From NCBI GenBank assembly GCA_014529385.2, contig CM043958.1:87017025-87081024 (forward strand): 64,000 nucleotides of DNA, in the 5' to 3' direction. This DNA comes from Adiantum capillus-veneris. Its lineage: Eukaryota > Streptophyta > Polypodiopsida > Polypodiales > Pteridaceae. The notes under the pieces were generated by a model that worked only from the letters and a program-made list of their open reading frames with translations, ran no database searches and was not told the origin of the DNA. Positions 35,000 to 48,232 of this stretch are shown here, one piece after another. Position 1 is the stretch's first letter, and every line of letters starts with the position of its first letter. The position numbers were made by a program, and so were the translations under genes.

Positions 35000-36364
35000 A
35001 TGTCATCAAGAGTAATCAAGAGGATGTTTTTTATGATGGAAATGTTGCTTTTGGAATCTTGAAGGCTCCAAGATTGTTTATGCAATATTCAAATGGTTAG
35101 ATAAGGATCTTGAATTTTAGGTCTTTGAATTACAAAGTTACACAATGTAGGTCCCTGATGTACAAATTAGTGATTTGCAAAGAATTTCTTCAGTTACATT
35201 TTTTGAACTACAAAATCTTGTTGTTTCTCAAATTGAAATGGTCGAAATGCTTTCTTTGGAGTTGGAGAATGAGAGGTATTTGAATATTTTATGGGACTTG
35301 CTAGTTTCCTCACCCTTGTTTCCGTTGATGGACCTTCATGATGCACACCAAAGAACATGCACCATAACACATGCATATGAGATTGAGTTGTATTGAGGGT
35401 TGCCATCAAAACAAGGTGGGAATCTGCTCTCAAATTTGATGGGTGACTACTTTTCTTTTTATTCAAAAGGCTTTAATAATACTCCCCTTTTCATTCGACA
35501 CAAATTGGAAAGGCATACAACTATTTTTTCAATTTTAAAAAAGAATAGCATTTTTTCTAGCTCTTGTCTATGAAGGTAAAGCTATCTTGGAAGGGTCTTG
35601 CAACCTTTTAATGTTAGGACTCCTCTACGAGCTTCAAAGCACCTCCATCCAGGTCTAGGATCGGGGAGTAGGAGAAACTGATTGCCAGTCTAGTGTACAT
35701 TAAATCCTGTAATTTTTTCCCACAATTGCCAAATGTCACACACATCAACTGCCATAATATGCAAGCCAATCATTGCCAATAATTGTATGACACCCAAGCA
35801 TGCACCGAAATATATATTACATGTGCAATTTGGCCCGACTGTACTTGTATTGCAAGAAGGGCTGTTTTTGTGCGTTGCTTCAAGAGGAGCTTTGTGGTCA
35901 GAAACCAATTATTGGCGCCCATCCCTTAGACCTTCACAACCGGAAAAGGTTGGCTCCTAGCTCCCCGAACATCGCCATCATGCGATCAAAGTGATCGTGG
36001 GAAAAACTTAAAAGCAAGTAAAGGAACTTTCCCTACACCAGGAAAGGTACATAAGTTTTTGCACACCAAGGTCAAAGGCTAATAAAAAGTTTAGGGTTCG
36101 GTCTATGGAAGAGGAGGTACTTCAGGCTAATAATGGTTTGGAAATGAGATGAGGTGAAGGAAATTGGTGGATCCAAGGGAAAAGGACCACAGGCCCCCCC
36201 CGGTCCCCGAGCCGCGGGCTTCATAAAGCAATGAAGCATATTGCTCCACCCCTTCCTGACAACTGGACAACGGACCGCAAAATTAGGGAACAAGCAAATG
36301 GTCTCTCTCTCTCTCTCTTCTTCTCCTTCGTCGTTCCCTCCGGCCTGAGAGAAGTGCCTATGGG

Positions 36365-36395
<31 letters not shown>

Positions 36396-37106
36396 CATGA
36401 CGCACGGTCACGCATGCATAATCCGAATTCGGGAACCGTGAAGTAGAATCATTAGATAGAGTGAGTGAAAGCTGCGTGAAGCTGCAGCCTGCAGCTGCTG
36501 CAGGTTATCAATTTTTTTTGAACTGCCCCCCACCCCCCGCTCAAACACACACACACTGCCCCAGAGTCCATACTTACACGCTCGCGCACCCCACAGCTTC
36601 CGCAAGATCTCTTTTCCAGCAATGAAGCGACAGATGGGTGTTGTATGTCGTATGTTTAAATAAATAATTCAATAGGGAGGATCGTGACCGATCGTCAGCA
36701 CGAGGCCAACACGGCTACGCAGAAACAGGAGAAGTAGGTAGGCGGCGAGGCGCATGGAGGTTTGACAGTGAAAGAGAATCGCGCATATCATCTTAGTACC
36801 TACTAACCAGAGGGCCCTAGGGTACACGGGCTACTTAAAACAAACATGGATGATGGGGGCCAATAGAGAGACGTTCAATTTGAATGATATGAATTTTATT
36901 ATAAAATTAACAGTTTTCAATCAAATTGATGTTATAAGATAGATCATATCAAGCTCTTGCCATTCCCAATAGCATCCCAATTATAATTCTCATATAATTT
37001 GATAATATTTTTCAATTTAATTTTAAGGTGGCTTTGTTTTGGACCCCATACGTTGTTGGCCACTTTATGTCTACCATGGTGTGCCATTAAGTTCTACGTG
37101 TTAGCG

Positions 37107-37147
<41 letters not shown>

Positions 37148-37400
37148 ACACACACACACACACAAAACAAAACAAAAAGAAGAAAGGACTTGCCTTCCCT
37201 AACTGACGAAGATAACGGCCGGAAAAACTTGTTACTTCGTTAGCATACAACTCCGTTCAAAAAATCTCGCTTCTCCTTGCTCCACGTGTTGTGGCCTTTT
37301 CAATGGCAATATCAAGACATACCAACTCTTTTATCGACGACGCAAGAATGTTTATATAGCGAGTCTGTTGCTTCCTAAAGCCAAGGCAGGAATGCAACCC
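35000..37400. other. Gene-less stretch with CT tracts and a 39-base poly-C
   Basis: No supported gene. CT runs lie at 36303-36320 and 36364-36391. A run of 39 C occupies 37107-37145 and is followed by CA repeats. Confidence 0.6.
37107..37145. repeat. Poly-C tract (39 bases)
   Basis: Unbroken C run. Homopolymers this long are prone to length error in sequencing. Confidence 0.9.
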
Positions 37401-39850
37401 AGCCCACTGGTAGCTGCGTGCAGTATCTTAAGGGCCTGTGGCGTTGCACAATAAATTTCTCCAAAGGCATTCACCTATGCTTGCACCTGGAAGGCTCGTG
37501 GCCTTATGCTCGGGGGGTGCACTATGCAATCATGTTAATGTATAACGTGAGTTTGAAAGGAGGGGTTTTAAAATGCAAAAAATTTAGGCAATTTAACAGA
37601 GATACATTAAAATAAGGGTTCTTTTTTCAATTTTGAAAAAAAATCCTAAAATAAGGGGTCATTTTATTCATTTTGTCATCTTAAAAGAGGGGTTTTTTTA
37701 ATACCCCACGAATGCACGTTATATAGGGGGGTACTGAACAGTGAACCCTCCGAGGCCTTTTGCAAAACCTTCACATGGGTGTGAGAATTCACGATGAGAT
37801 TGTTGGTCGCAAGCCATCGAAAAAAGATGCTACACTTGGCAGTGCTTCAATGATCGACATGGATGGCAATCATATAAAACCCAAAAACTTCTTGATGAAC
37901 ATCCTCTCCCACTATTTTAAGCAGATGCAAAGTGAAGGTTTCTCGCTACTCAAAGTCTCTTGGAATGCTCTTACAGACGGGTATGCGAGGAATTTTTCTA
38001 GATTCAATCATCTATGCTTGCACCTTAAAGGCATGTGGCCTTGCAAAATACCTTTCTTCGTATACATTCACCTATGCTTGTACCTGGTAGCCCGTGGCTT
38101 TACCCAAGACCATCACGTTGATGTGAGAATTCACGATGAGATTATTGGTCATAAGCCATTGGAGAAAGATGTTGTGCTTGGCACTGTCTTGATCGATATG
38201 TATGCAAAGTGAGGGCCTCTTCCCATATGCAATCCCCTACGCATGCATTTGGAAGGCATGTGGCTCTATGCAAGATGTTGATATGGGCACAAAAATTCAC
38301 AATTATATTGTTAGCAAGAGGTTGTTGAAAAGAGATGTCGTGCTTGGCATTGTCTTGGTCGATATGTATGCAAAGCGAGGGCCTCTCTCTAGATGCAATC
38401 ACCTGAGCTACTCCCTACCCGACACTGACTGCGGGATGTGCGCAACAACAACTCAGCTCTAGAGGATGTTGAAAAAAGATGTCGTGCTTGGCAATGTCTT
38501 GGTTGAGATGCATGCCAAACGTGGTGTGCTTGAAAAGTGCTTGAGGAGCTTCCTATCCAGAATGTTGTCTCTTGGGATGCATTGATTGTGGGATGTCCAC
38601 AAGAAGAGTAGCACCAGAAATTTCTAGACTATTTTCAGCGGCGCGGATGCTAAGCATTGGAATGCAATAGAAGCAGGCCAGAAAGCTCTAAGCTGTTTTT
38701 AGCTTGTTGCCGGAGTGTGGAATCTTGGAATGCACTAATTGCAAGATTTTCCACAAGAGAAAGCTCTAGCCTGTTTCCAACAAATGCAATCACGTACGCA
38801 TATAGCTTGAAGGCCACTAGCTCTATGCAAGATACTGATATGGACACAAAATTCAAGCTGATATTGGTAGTCAGGGGCTATTTTTGGAAAAAGATGTCGT
38901 GATTGGAAATGCCTTGGTTGATATGTATGCCAGATGGGGTGCGCTTGGGAAAGCACAAAAAGTGCTTGAGGAGCTTCTTGTTTGGAATGTCTCCTTTTTG
39001 AATGCACTGATTGCAGGATACACGTGACAAGAGCAGGGCCAAAAAGCTCTAGGCTATTTTTAGCACATGCAAAGCAAGTATATCTTTCCAAATTTGGTCA
39101 CCTTTATTTTTGTCTTGATGGTTTCTCGCTAGGCAAAAGCTCTTGGAGTGCTCTTATAGAAGTTTGATGCCCGGCTCAATCTTACCAAGGAAGCTTTGAA
39201 CTCTTTCTTTGATGTAACACAAGGGCAGCTCATCAAAAAAATTTCTTGTGTCATTTTTGGAGTGTGTTGATTGCAAAAAATGCGAGTGCTCAAAGGAAGG
39301 ATTTGTGGCAGATTAGGAGGATAAACAGTGAGCTCCTCAACATTGCGTTACTTAAAAAAGACACAGATTTATGAAGCACATTAGTGATTATGTATACCAA
39401 ATATGGTACCCTCACAAAAGCACAAGTTCTCCCTCGATGGGCTTCTTGTCCTGAATGTCATGGCTGATATGCTCAACATGGTTGTGAAAAAGATGCACAT
39501 CGGATACGAAGAGAAGGCATGTTTCCATATGCAAAATGACATGCTTTGTGGCACTTTGGTTGATTCTCTCTAGACTTTTATCACTCAACATGTATTGCTT
39601 GCAGGATACGTCCAACATGGCTATGGCAAGGAAGCTTTGGGTGGTTTTAACCAGATGTGAAGGGAAGGCCTTTCTCCTAATGCAATCACCTATGCTTGCA
39701 CCATGAAAACCTCTGGCCTAATGCAAGACACTCACATGTAGGAGAGAATTCATGACAAGATTGTTGGCTGTGCAAAAAGATGTGATTGGTAAAGGCTATG
39801 GTTGATACGTATCCCAAATTTCAAGCATGGACAAAAAGAGCGTCAAAAGC
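37400..39850 (+). pseudogene. Pentatricopeptide-repeat (PPR) gene relics
   Basis: Many broken frames repeat PPR wording. Examples are VRIHDEIVGRKPSKKDATLG (37.78 kb), VRIHDEIIGHKPLEKDVVLG (38.12 kb), ACGSMQDVDMGTKIHNYIVS (38.25 kb), KRDVVLGIVLVDMYAKRG (38.33 kb), SWNALIARFS (38.73 kb) and related pieces up to 39.8 kb. The order HNYIVS-KDVVLG-LVDMYAK-SWNALI follows the P-L-S type repeats of plant organelle RNA-processing proteins. Stops and frameshifts are frequent and no DYW tail is visible. The segments look like successive repeats of one dead gene or a few overlapping retrocopies. A live protein would act in plastids or mitochondria on RNA editing or splicing. Confidence 0.85.
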
Positions 39851-41000
39851 AATGAGCTATCGGAACTAATTCAACAGGACAAACAGAGCTCTATCAATTT
39901 TTAGGGAACACATTTTTTAAGTTTGTATGCCAAATCTGGTATCCGCATGAAAGCATGAGAAGTTTTTTGTCTGGAATGTCATCACTTGGAATGTGTTGAT
40001 TGCAGGATATTCTCAACATGGCTGTGGCAGACTCTTTATGAGACAAATGGTGCGGTCCATGGAAGAAGAAAAGACAAGTAGACTCTTCGAAAAGGAAGTA
40101 GACTCTTCGAAAAGGAAGCTTTAGTTGACATCATCGTGTTGGCTAGGACAATCGACAAATGAATATTGAAATAGAAGGTACGTCACAAATACTATATATT
40201 CTTTACTCATTACTAAGAACGTAGTGAAACGAGCACACTGGAAATTGCACGCTTCCGTGGGAATGGCATGTTCTCTCGTATTATAAAAATTGGGGAGGAC
40301 TATGCAAACTCCTCAATGCAAGGATACTTGCATGTTTCTTTTTTCCCCCCCAACATAAAAAGGGGATAGCATCTAAAAGTGAACGTATTTCAACGATCTG
40401 TATCATCACTTTATATAGATTCTAGCCCTTCTTATGGTTCTTTTGTGAGGTACAGGGCTTGAAATTGTTGCATCATGATTATAACGTACTTGAGATAACC
40501 TTGAAACTGGTGACATACAATTGTAAAGGTTTAATGGAAATGTAACTTCATGGGATCACATTAACTTGACCTAAACATCACATTTGCATCCTAGTTTGGT
40601 GGAATTGTGACCTCTTTGACCCCTAGCCTTTATTGACAAGCACCCAATAATTGAATTCAATAACACCATAACTACATAGAATGGCCATTTACAGGCATCA
40701 ATTCCTTGTTCACACTCCAAACTTCATGTTATGAATCCCCATTTTGTGCTTGGAATGGAAATTCATGCCCATTTCCACTCCCCATTCTAGATAGTAGTGA
40801 ATGGTACCCACACCATGGAAACAAGGTTGGTACATCTTACAAAATTTAATTAATTTCTTATCTTTACCATCGAATGGATGCAATTTCACATGATCCCGTT
40901 AAATGAATTGTATCTCTAGATCTTTATACTTCTCTACCTTCATGGCACACACAATAAAGATACTCTCAGATGCATCAAATCCACTAGCTCTGGTAATTGA
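39850..41000. other. Gene-less stretch
   Basis: No recognisable coding sequence. A 21-base direct duplication (gtagactcttcgaaaaggaa) lies near 40078-40120. Confidence 0.5.
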
Positions 41001-41104
41001 AGGTGTCATAAAATCTAATATCTAGCTAATCCAAATTATTTTCTCATATCAAACTGATCATTTAATGTGGGAGAATAAACGGGAACAAGAGTTACAATAG
41101 AGAC

Positions 41105-41415
41105 GTGTGCTTCTAGACCTATCTCAATAGGGGACCAAAAGGAAAGATGGTTGCATCTCAATAGGGGTCCAAAAGGAGATTGTTTACCAAAGAGAAATGT
41201 GTAATAAGTTCTTCTAAACTTTTCTCAGCAGGGGACCAAGAGGAGAGATGGCTACATCTCAGTAGGGGTCCAAAAGAAGACGGCCTACCAAAGAGCAATG
41301 TGCAATAAGTGCTTCTATATTTACCTCAGCAAGGGACCAAGATGAGAGATGGTTACATCTCAATAGGGGTCCAAAAGGAGGTAGTCTATCAAAGAGAAAC
41401 GTGCATCTAATGGAG
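41105..41415. repeat. ~105-bp tandem array in the LTR (three units)
   Basis: Units near 41110, 41213 and 41319 each combine 'caggggaccaagaggagagatgg', 'acatctcaataggggtccaa' and 'accaaagagaaatgtg' with drift. Confidence 0.8.
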
Positions 41416-41489
41416 CTTAAAAGACCTTAGGGTTAAATTCATTAAAGAACTCCAAAGGTTAGTGTTAAAAGTCCTTAGACCTTGGGCAA

Positions 41490-41690
41490 GCTAGGGTTGT
41501 GCTTGAGGTGGAAACCTAGCCCAAGCTTGAGGTGCTTGTCGTGCTTGCTAACTAAGGTGCTTGAGGTGCTTATCATGCTTGATGAGTAAGGTGCTTTAGG
41601 TGCTTCTCGTGCTTGCTAACTAAGGTGCTTGAAAGGCTGATGAGGAAGGTGCTTGAGAAGATTCCCATGCATGGGGTGTAAGGTGCTTGA
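41490..41690. repeat. ~40-bp tandem repeats 'aaggtgcttgaggtgctt'
   Basis: Variants of aaggtgcttgaggtgctt followed by tcgtgcttgctaact recur about five times with drift inside the same LTR. Confidence 0.75.
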
Positions 41691-42009
41691 GTAAAAAGAG
41701 ACCCTATAAAGGAGGGGAAAGCCACAAAGTTAGGGGAATCTTTGACTTAACCTTCCACTCACCCAAAGGGCACCCCCCTTTTCAAGGGCACATGGACACA
41801 TGTCAAGCTCTCCCTATGCTTAGCCACATGGTGTGCTTGAATCCTCTTGGCTTGGCTAAAGAGGGTCCAATGAGCTTCTAGTTCAATTCAAAAAAATATC
41901 TATATATTTTCAAGTTCTCTCTCCAAACGAGGTAAGGAGGACGCGTGTCCTAATGTTACCCATGTTGCTTGAAATGCATTATGCATGTGATTGGCTAGGC
42001 TCTCTGTTG

Positions 42010-42530
42010 CTAATGAGCACAAAAGAGCCTTAGCCTTTAAGGAAAATGATTGGGTCTTGCAAAAGTTTCTCAAGGCTCATCTAATGCATACTACGGGCAA
42101 GAATCCTACGGGACACCAAGAGTATTATGCTAAACTATCAAAAAGATACTATAGTCCTTTTTAAATTCTTAAGCCAATCAATGAGATGGATTCTCAATTA
42201 AAGTTGACCAGCCATTGGCTCATGCACAATGTTTTTCATGAAAGATTACTTAAGCCTTACAAAGGAGCGCCACCAAAAGAAGAAATAGTTGCAAACCCTC
42301 CAAAAATCAAAGATCAAGAAGTACTCGGTCTCGGTCCAAAAATCAATCTCGGTCCATCCTACGACATGAAGACAAGGTATTAAGAAACGGTAAGATTATC
42401 CGGCGATATCTTATTAAGTTGAAGAAAGTCTATCTTTTTAAAGATGCTAGATGGATGCAAGGAACCTAGCTTAAGGATAATATGAACTTTGTCAATGCTT
42501 ACAATGCTACACTAGAGTAAGCAAATGAAA
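42010..42530 (+). pseudogene. Ty3/gypsy integrase C-terminus with chromodomain-like end
   Basis: The frame reads ANEHKRALAFKENDWV, then INEMDSQLKLTSHWLMHNVF and ERLLKPYKGAPPKEE, the usual integrase C-terminal sequence of chromovirus-type elements. It continues KDQEVL, IIRRYLIKLKK, FKDARWMQG and, after a stop, LKDNMNFVNAYNATLE, resembling a chromodomain. Several frame changes and stops make it inactive. Confidence 0.8.
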
Positions 42531-44744
42531 ATGTATTTTAAATGAACAATGATTTTATCTTATAAGACTCATCTCTTTCTTTTATTGTGCACAAAATTTA
42601 AGAAGTATGCATGCTTAGGATCATGTTTGTGGTGACTCCCAAACACCAAGTAGAACTTGTCACTCTACTTTAAAAGTATGATCTAGACTAAAGAGCAGAC
42701 ATGCTTGCGACAGCTAAGTCTCCCGAGCACCAAATGGATTAGTCATCCATTTTGGAATGATGTCATAGGGAGAAAGGCCGCTAAGAAACATGGACTAATG
42801 ACTAGGCTTTATCTTCTCTACCTCATAGTCGAGGACGACTATGATTTCAAGGGAGAGATAATGTTATGAAATCTAATATCTAGCTAACCCAAATGATTTT
42901 CTCATATTAAATTGATCATTTAATGTGGGAGAATAAACGAGAACAAGAGTTACAGTAGAGACATGTGCTTCTAGACCTATCTCAACAAGCCCAATGAGGT
43001 TGTTGATCAACTTTCCCTGGATACTTTATGCATGTTTAGGCTCGGGTACATCTGTTGTTTTTGTTCTCATAGACTGAAAATTGATAACATTTTTTGGGGG
43101 TATGTTTCGAATTTTTTTAACCGTATTATGAGTTTGAATGACCAACACTAGCTACTGTTCTTGAAAATGCGTGATTGATTTGCTGATGTAGAATATTTTT
43201 CCTCTTTAATTGAGTCTAAGCTTGACCTGACTACTATGGAGGTTTATAGATTATTGGCCATTTTGGTCCTACTCAATGGTTATATTTTTTTTGCTGGCGA
43301 CATGTCATGGATTGCCTACCGTGGATTTTGATGACACTTCCAAATAGGCATTGTGTAATGCTTTAAATATAGTTATAAATAAAACTTTTTTGGATAAGAG
43401 TTTAAGTTTTAAAAAATTAAGTAGGACAAGGATAACAATTGATAGGTTCTTTGACACTTGAAATGTGACAAATTAAAAGCTAATGGTTCTGTTGTCTTGT
43501 TTATATGGATGCAGGTGAGAATGCTACCTTTACTTAAAATGGTTTACCTTAGCTACTATTCGACGTGAGGATCCCTACTGATGTCAACCTAGATTACCTC
43601 CACAGTGAAGAGTGTCGTGCAGTGTGGAATGTGTGTGCGGTGTAGTATGCGCAAGAAGGGGAAGGAGTGTGAGGTGTGTGGATGGAGCAAGAGTACCTCA
43701 AAGTCAGGAGTAATTTCAGGAGGTCTGCACACAGATTTTTAGGAGCATTATCAACCACCTACATCAGTGATCGCATGGAGCAATACTAAGAGACGTTGCT
43801 GTACTCAATATGGACTACAATCTGGTTGGAGGTTTTATCCTAATTCCACTCTTACTACTTTTGGTAAAGGGGCCAAGTTGGCTTCTTGCAGAGCTACAGA
43901 CTGCACACAAGAGCTAACATACCAATTTGGGAGTGACCTACCAAGAGATACAACCATGATATCTTGATGAACTGTAAAGAAGGAATGTTCCTCTCATCAT
44001 GGAGGGTCTAACTACCAAAGGAATCCTTGAGAGTCACTTTGAGGAGAAATCTACAACATCTATAAATAGTGCAGCAGAGAAGGCTGCACTTGTCCCTTTG
44101 TACACAGTTGAACCTAGGAGTACTTTAGAGCCTAGAGCTGAATATTGGTGCCTAGTTCCAAGATGATATTGGGCTAGAGCAGATATGCCACTACATCTTA
44201 GTAGTGAGCTTAGCAAGGTGGTGAAGTGATGCTACTGGGAAGCACACTCACACCTTACATTGGGAAGAAGAAGTGAGAACAAAGTGACAGACATTGTGAG
44301 GCATTAGATCATTTTGAATAGAGTGTTGTAAGTTGGGCAAACACACTCATTGTACTTGGGGTTTTAACCTCCATCTTGGATTTGGGGATCAGCCATTGAG
44401 TCTCTCAGAAGTACCTGTATTGTGTATCCTAGGTACTTTCACAGTATCTATCATCAAGGTACTCCAGAGTACCTTTTGCAGACAGTAATAAACAGAACCT
44501 TAAAGTACCTGTTTGTGTACATTAAGTACTTAGATTGTATTGCATGGTAGTTCTATGATTAATACAACATGCATTACATTATATCATTGTATCTCTCATA
44601 TTTGAGTTGTGTCCATCTCCTCCCTCTCTCACATATATCTTGGCACAAAGATCCCTCTCTCTTCCAGCCTTCATATTTTCACATGGTATTATAGCTCATT
44701 ATATATTTTCACATGGTATCAGAGCAGGTTGTAGTACTTAGGTA

Positions 44745-44956
44745 GAGAGAGGTTGAGTGTGTGCAAAAATCCCCCTTCATCACATTGTTTGTGAGAAGCC
44801 AAATATACTACCAATGAAGACAAGCCAGCCTTGGAAGGAGCCAAAGGAGGGAGAGAGGTTGAGTGTGTGCAAAAATCCCCCTTCATCACATTGTTTGTGA
44901 GAAGCCAAATATACTACCAATGAAGACAAGCCAGCCTTAGAAGGAGCCAAAGGAGG
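44745..44956. repeat. 106-bp tandem duplication just after the primer-binding site
   Basis: Copies 44745-44850 and 44851-44956 are almost identical. Confidence 0.95.
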
Positions 44957-45835
44957 AGCTCACAAAGGAATAACCTATGTTTTTGGATAAATCATGGAGG
45001 ACAAGGTAATCCATACACCAACATTAAGGATCAAGGACGACAAGACAACTGCAACAATCCTGTGAAGGAAGAGGCAAGCTGAGCTGTAGGGAAATGAACC
45101 ACCTATGTGCATGGAATTGAAGGTTCTCAATGTGCACAATCAATAGTCTTCAAAGAGGAGACAATCAAGTTGAATAAAAGCTACATGAAGGTTTCAAATC
45201 AGGGAAAGGACCAGCCATGGAAGAGGCAAGGACAACTCTTCAAAGGACATGGAGATTACAACATTTTTTGCAGACAAAGTCAAGGAAATATTAGCCTCTC
45301 TTTCTACCATGAAGTGTGGCAAGAGGATTCCACTTATACCTTTCTCAAAACCAGCTTGAGAAAGAGAAAAAGCAACCACAATGATGTGTTTCTACAGGTA
45401 TGATATGCAAACAATGGAAGTGCTTGCATGAAGGCTACTAAGAGGCAAGTTGGAGATGGAAGATTGGATGTCCATCTGATCTAAAACAAAAGGAGGCAAA
45501 GAAGCTATGGTGGAGAATGGAACCCATCAAACAAGCTTAGAGAGATCCATAAGGACTAAAAGGACTCTCAAAGGAAGTACATGGAAGCTTGAAGAAGTCT
45601 CATAGGAAGAGACGAGGCAAACCTCTCAGCGAGTCAACGTTGGAGGTTAACAAGAGAAACTCTCGGAAAAGAGTTCACCTCATTTAAAGCATGGAAGTAG
45701 CAGCTAGCATTATGGAGCTTATAGACAAAGGGAAATCCCATCATTGTGTCAAGGAAAGGCTCATCAAAGAGAAGAAGCCTTTCATCATAACTTTGTGATG
45801 TTTAATTTTAGGAATAGTCAAAGATGTTGCAGGAG

Positions 45836-46010
45836 TTGAGGGAAGGTGTTGAAAATCTGCCCCATCTTGCATACTTCAAAGAGATGTTGTTGAGCTTGAG
45901 GGAAGGTGTTGAAATATACAAGTTCATATCATCTCTACTACAACACATACTTCACAGAGATGTTGTTGAACTTGAGGGAAGGTGTTGAAATATGCAAGTT
46001 CACATAATCT
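45836..46010. repeat. Triplicated polypurine tract / LTR start
   Basis: The phrase 'gagggaaggtgttgaaa' occurs at about 45837, 45897 and 45973, so the presumed tract-LTR boundary exists three times (TGTTGAAA at 45846, 45906 and 45982). Confidence 0.85.
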
Positions 46011-47266
46011 CTACTACATGTGTGAACAAGGGCTAAGGATAAAGGCATGATGGAAGTGAGTCAACGTGGACTCAAGCATGATGTTATGGCATGAGGATAC
46101 ATGCCCATGGTCATGGATTTTACCTCTATAGTAACTACCAAGCAGTCCGATAGGAAAAGTACCAAACATACCTAAAAGTCAGGAGTAATTTCAGGAGGTC
46201 TGCAAAAAGATTTGTAGGAGCAATATCAGGCACCTTCATCAGTGATCTCATGGATAAATACAAAGAGACCCTCTAACCATATTGTAGTCCAATTTCAGAT
46301 CCTAATTCCACTCCTACCATTTATGGGAAAGGCACCAAGTTGGCTGTCTGGAAAGCTACAGATTGCACACAAGAGCTAACATACCAATTTGGGAGTGACC
46401 TACCAAGATCAGATTTAGCCATGATCTCTTGATGAAGTGTAAAGAAGGAATGGTCCCCTCATCATGGAGGATCTACTAACCAAAGGAATCCACAAAAGTC
46501 ACTCGGAGGAGTCATCTACAAAAGCTATAAATAGTGCAACAGAGAAGGCTTCACTTGTCCCTTTGTACACAGTTGTACCTAGGAGTACCCTAGAGCTTAG
46601 AGCCTAGTATTGGTACCTAGTTCCAAGATGATATTGGGCTAGACTAGGTTTGCCACTGCATCTTAGGTAGTGAACTTAGCAAGGTGGTGAAGTGAAGCTA
46701 CTGGGAAGCACAATCACACCTTAACATTTGGAAGAAGAAGTGAGAACATAGTGAGAGACATTGTGAGGCATTAGTTCATTTTATATAGACTGTTGTTTGT
46801 TAGCTGGAAAATACGCTCATTGTACTTGTGATTTTAACCTCCATCTTGGGTTTGGTGATCATCCATTGAGTCTCTTAGAAGTACCTGTACTGTGTATCAT
46901 AGGTACTTTCACAATACCTATCAAGGTACTCCAAAGTACCTTTTGTAAACAGTAAACAATACCTTAAAGTACCTATTTGTGTACGTTAAGTACTCAGATT
47001 GTATCCCATGGTAGTTCTATGATTAATACAACATTGAATTACATTATATTGTTGTATCTCACATATTTGAGTTGTGTCCATCTCCTCCCTCTCTCACATA
47101 TATATTGGCACGAAGATCCCTCTCTCCTCCACCCCTCATATTTTCACATAGTATCAGAGCTCATTATATATTTTCACATAGTATCAGAGCACACCACTAA
47201 TTTTCACATGAAAATCACTAATGAACCACAATGCATATGGAAAGACTGTCCCCTAAGCAGTGTCTG

Positions 47267-48216
47267 ACACCCATAATTTTCTAATTGTCTCACTGAGATC
47301 AAACACTATCTCAGATGAGGAACATAGTGCACATGTTCTAGAGTATATGATGAACCACTCAACAATGACAAACAAACATCTCCTGCACTTGCAATGTCAA
47401 ATGCTCAACCATTGGTCAAGTGCCACAACCAAAGCTCCCACTAGAGAAGGTTCCATGATGTGGTGTAATGTGGAAGACTGCATCCTCATCTAGCAACCAA
47501 CGTGAAGAAGTGTCACCTCTCAAAGACATGTAATCAGGAGGAATGCTAAAAGCATTAAATGTGATATCATTATCACTGGCATATGAATCCACCACTTTAG
47601 CATGTGTCAAAACTTCATTTGCACCACACATAGATCTCTACTGCTGCTTCATACATCTAAAACAATGGCGCTTAATGTGCCTTGTGTGACCACATGGCCA
47701 ACAACACTTATGTTGGCAACTACAAGACTGCTGTCTCTCATGAGTCATCACTATCGACTCTAAACCGTCACACATGTACGTTAACTGGATGCCAAGAAAC
47801 CAAATCTATGGGCACAAAATCCTATGAGAAAATTGTTAAAGTTTCCCTATAAACTAAGAAAAATCTCAAGTACAATCTCTACCATAAACCATACCAAATT
47901 GGCAGCAAGGTGGAAGATAACTCGACCACTACACAATCATGAAACCCATGATCAAATGCATCAAAGCCAATGCTTATGGATGCATAGAACAACTCCATAA
48001 TCTATTATCTGCAACAAGCATGCGATCTAGGACAAACATCTCAATCGAGCGTAAAGCGCATAACCATATAGGCAAGTAGTGAGCAAACTACCTCAAAATG
48101 GACCTTCAAGTGGGAGGTTGCTGGGATGTAGGCCACCCTTACTCTTTTCTTTCCCTAATCAATATAGGGAGAGAATATTTACAATAAAATACTATTGATT
48201 ATTTTGAGCCTCACAA
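47267..48216 (-). pseudogene. Ty1/copia gag and protease start, degenerate
   Basis: On the minus strand a perfect zinc knuckle CWPCGHTRHIKRHC (CX2CX4HX4C) lies near 47660-47700. After a stop, 47631-47416 carries RWLLDEDAVFHITPH, the copia protease motif with the catalytic DSG changed to DED. The rest is broken and nothing of integrase or reverse transcriptase is seen. The left edge near 47267 abuts the LARD-like element's right LTR. Confidence 0.8.
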
Positions 48217-48218
48217 TC

Positions 48219-48230
48219 ACTTTGATACCA
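48219..48230 (-). other. Copia primer-binding site (one base off)
   Basis: Minus strand reads TGGTATCAAAGT next to the LTR end at 48233. Confidence 0.75.
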
Positions 48231-48232
48231 CT

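Larger units (their letters stand above)
41004..42990 (+). mobile_element. Internally deleted Ty3/gypsy element with paired LTR pieces
   Basis: A left LTR starts TGTCATAAAATCTAATATC (41004). A right LTR starts TGTTATGAAATCTAATATC (42862) after a purine tract (caagggagaga, 42848-42858) and is cut off near 42990 where similarity stops. The left LTR seems about 0.9-1.0 kb, with a TATA-like ctataaag near 41703. Internal sequence keeps only the end of pol (42010-42530). Gag, protease, reverse transcriptase and the primer-binding site are missing. Confidence 0.75.
43693..47178 (+). mobile_element. Non-coding LTR retrotransposon (LARD-like), 5' truncated
   Basis: The stretches 43693-44713 and about 46165-47178 are direct copies: both read 'aagtcaggagtaatttcagg' ... 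'ataccaatttgggagtgac' ... 'atattttcaca'. The left LTR ends at 44713 and is followed by TGGTATCAGAGC (44714-44725). The right LTR begins after a purine tract 'gagggaagg', at 45982 or at one of two earlier copies. The interior (44726-45980) has no pol or gag. The left LTR lacks its first ~180 bases. Confidence 0.8.
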
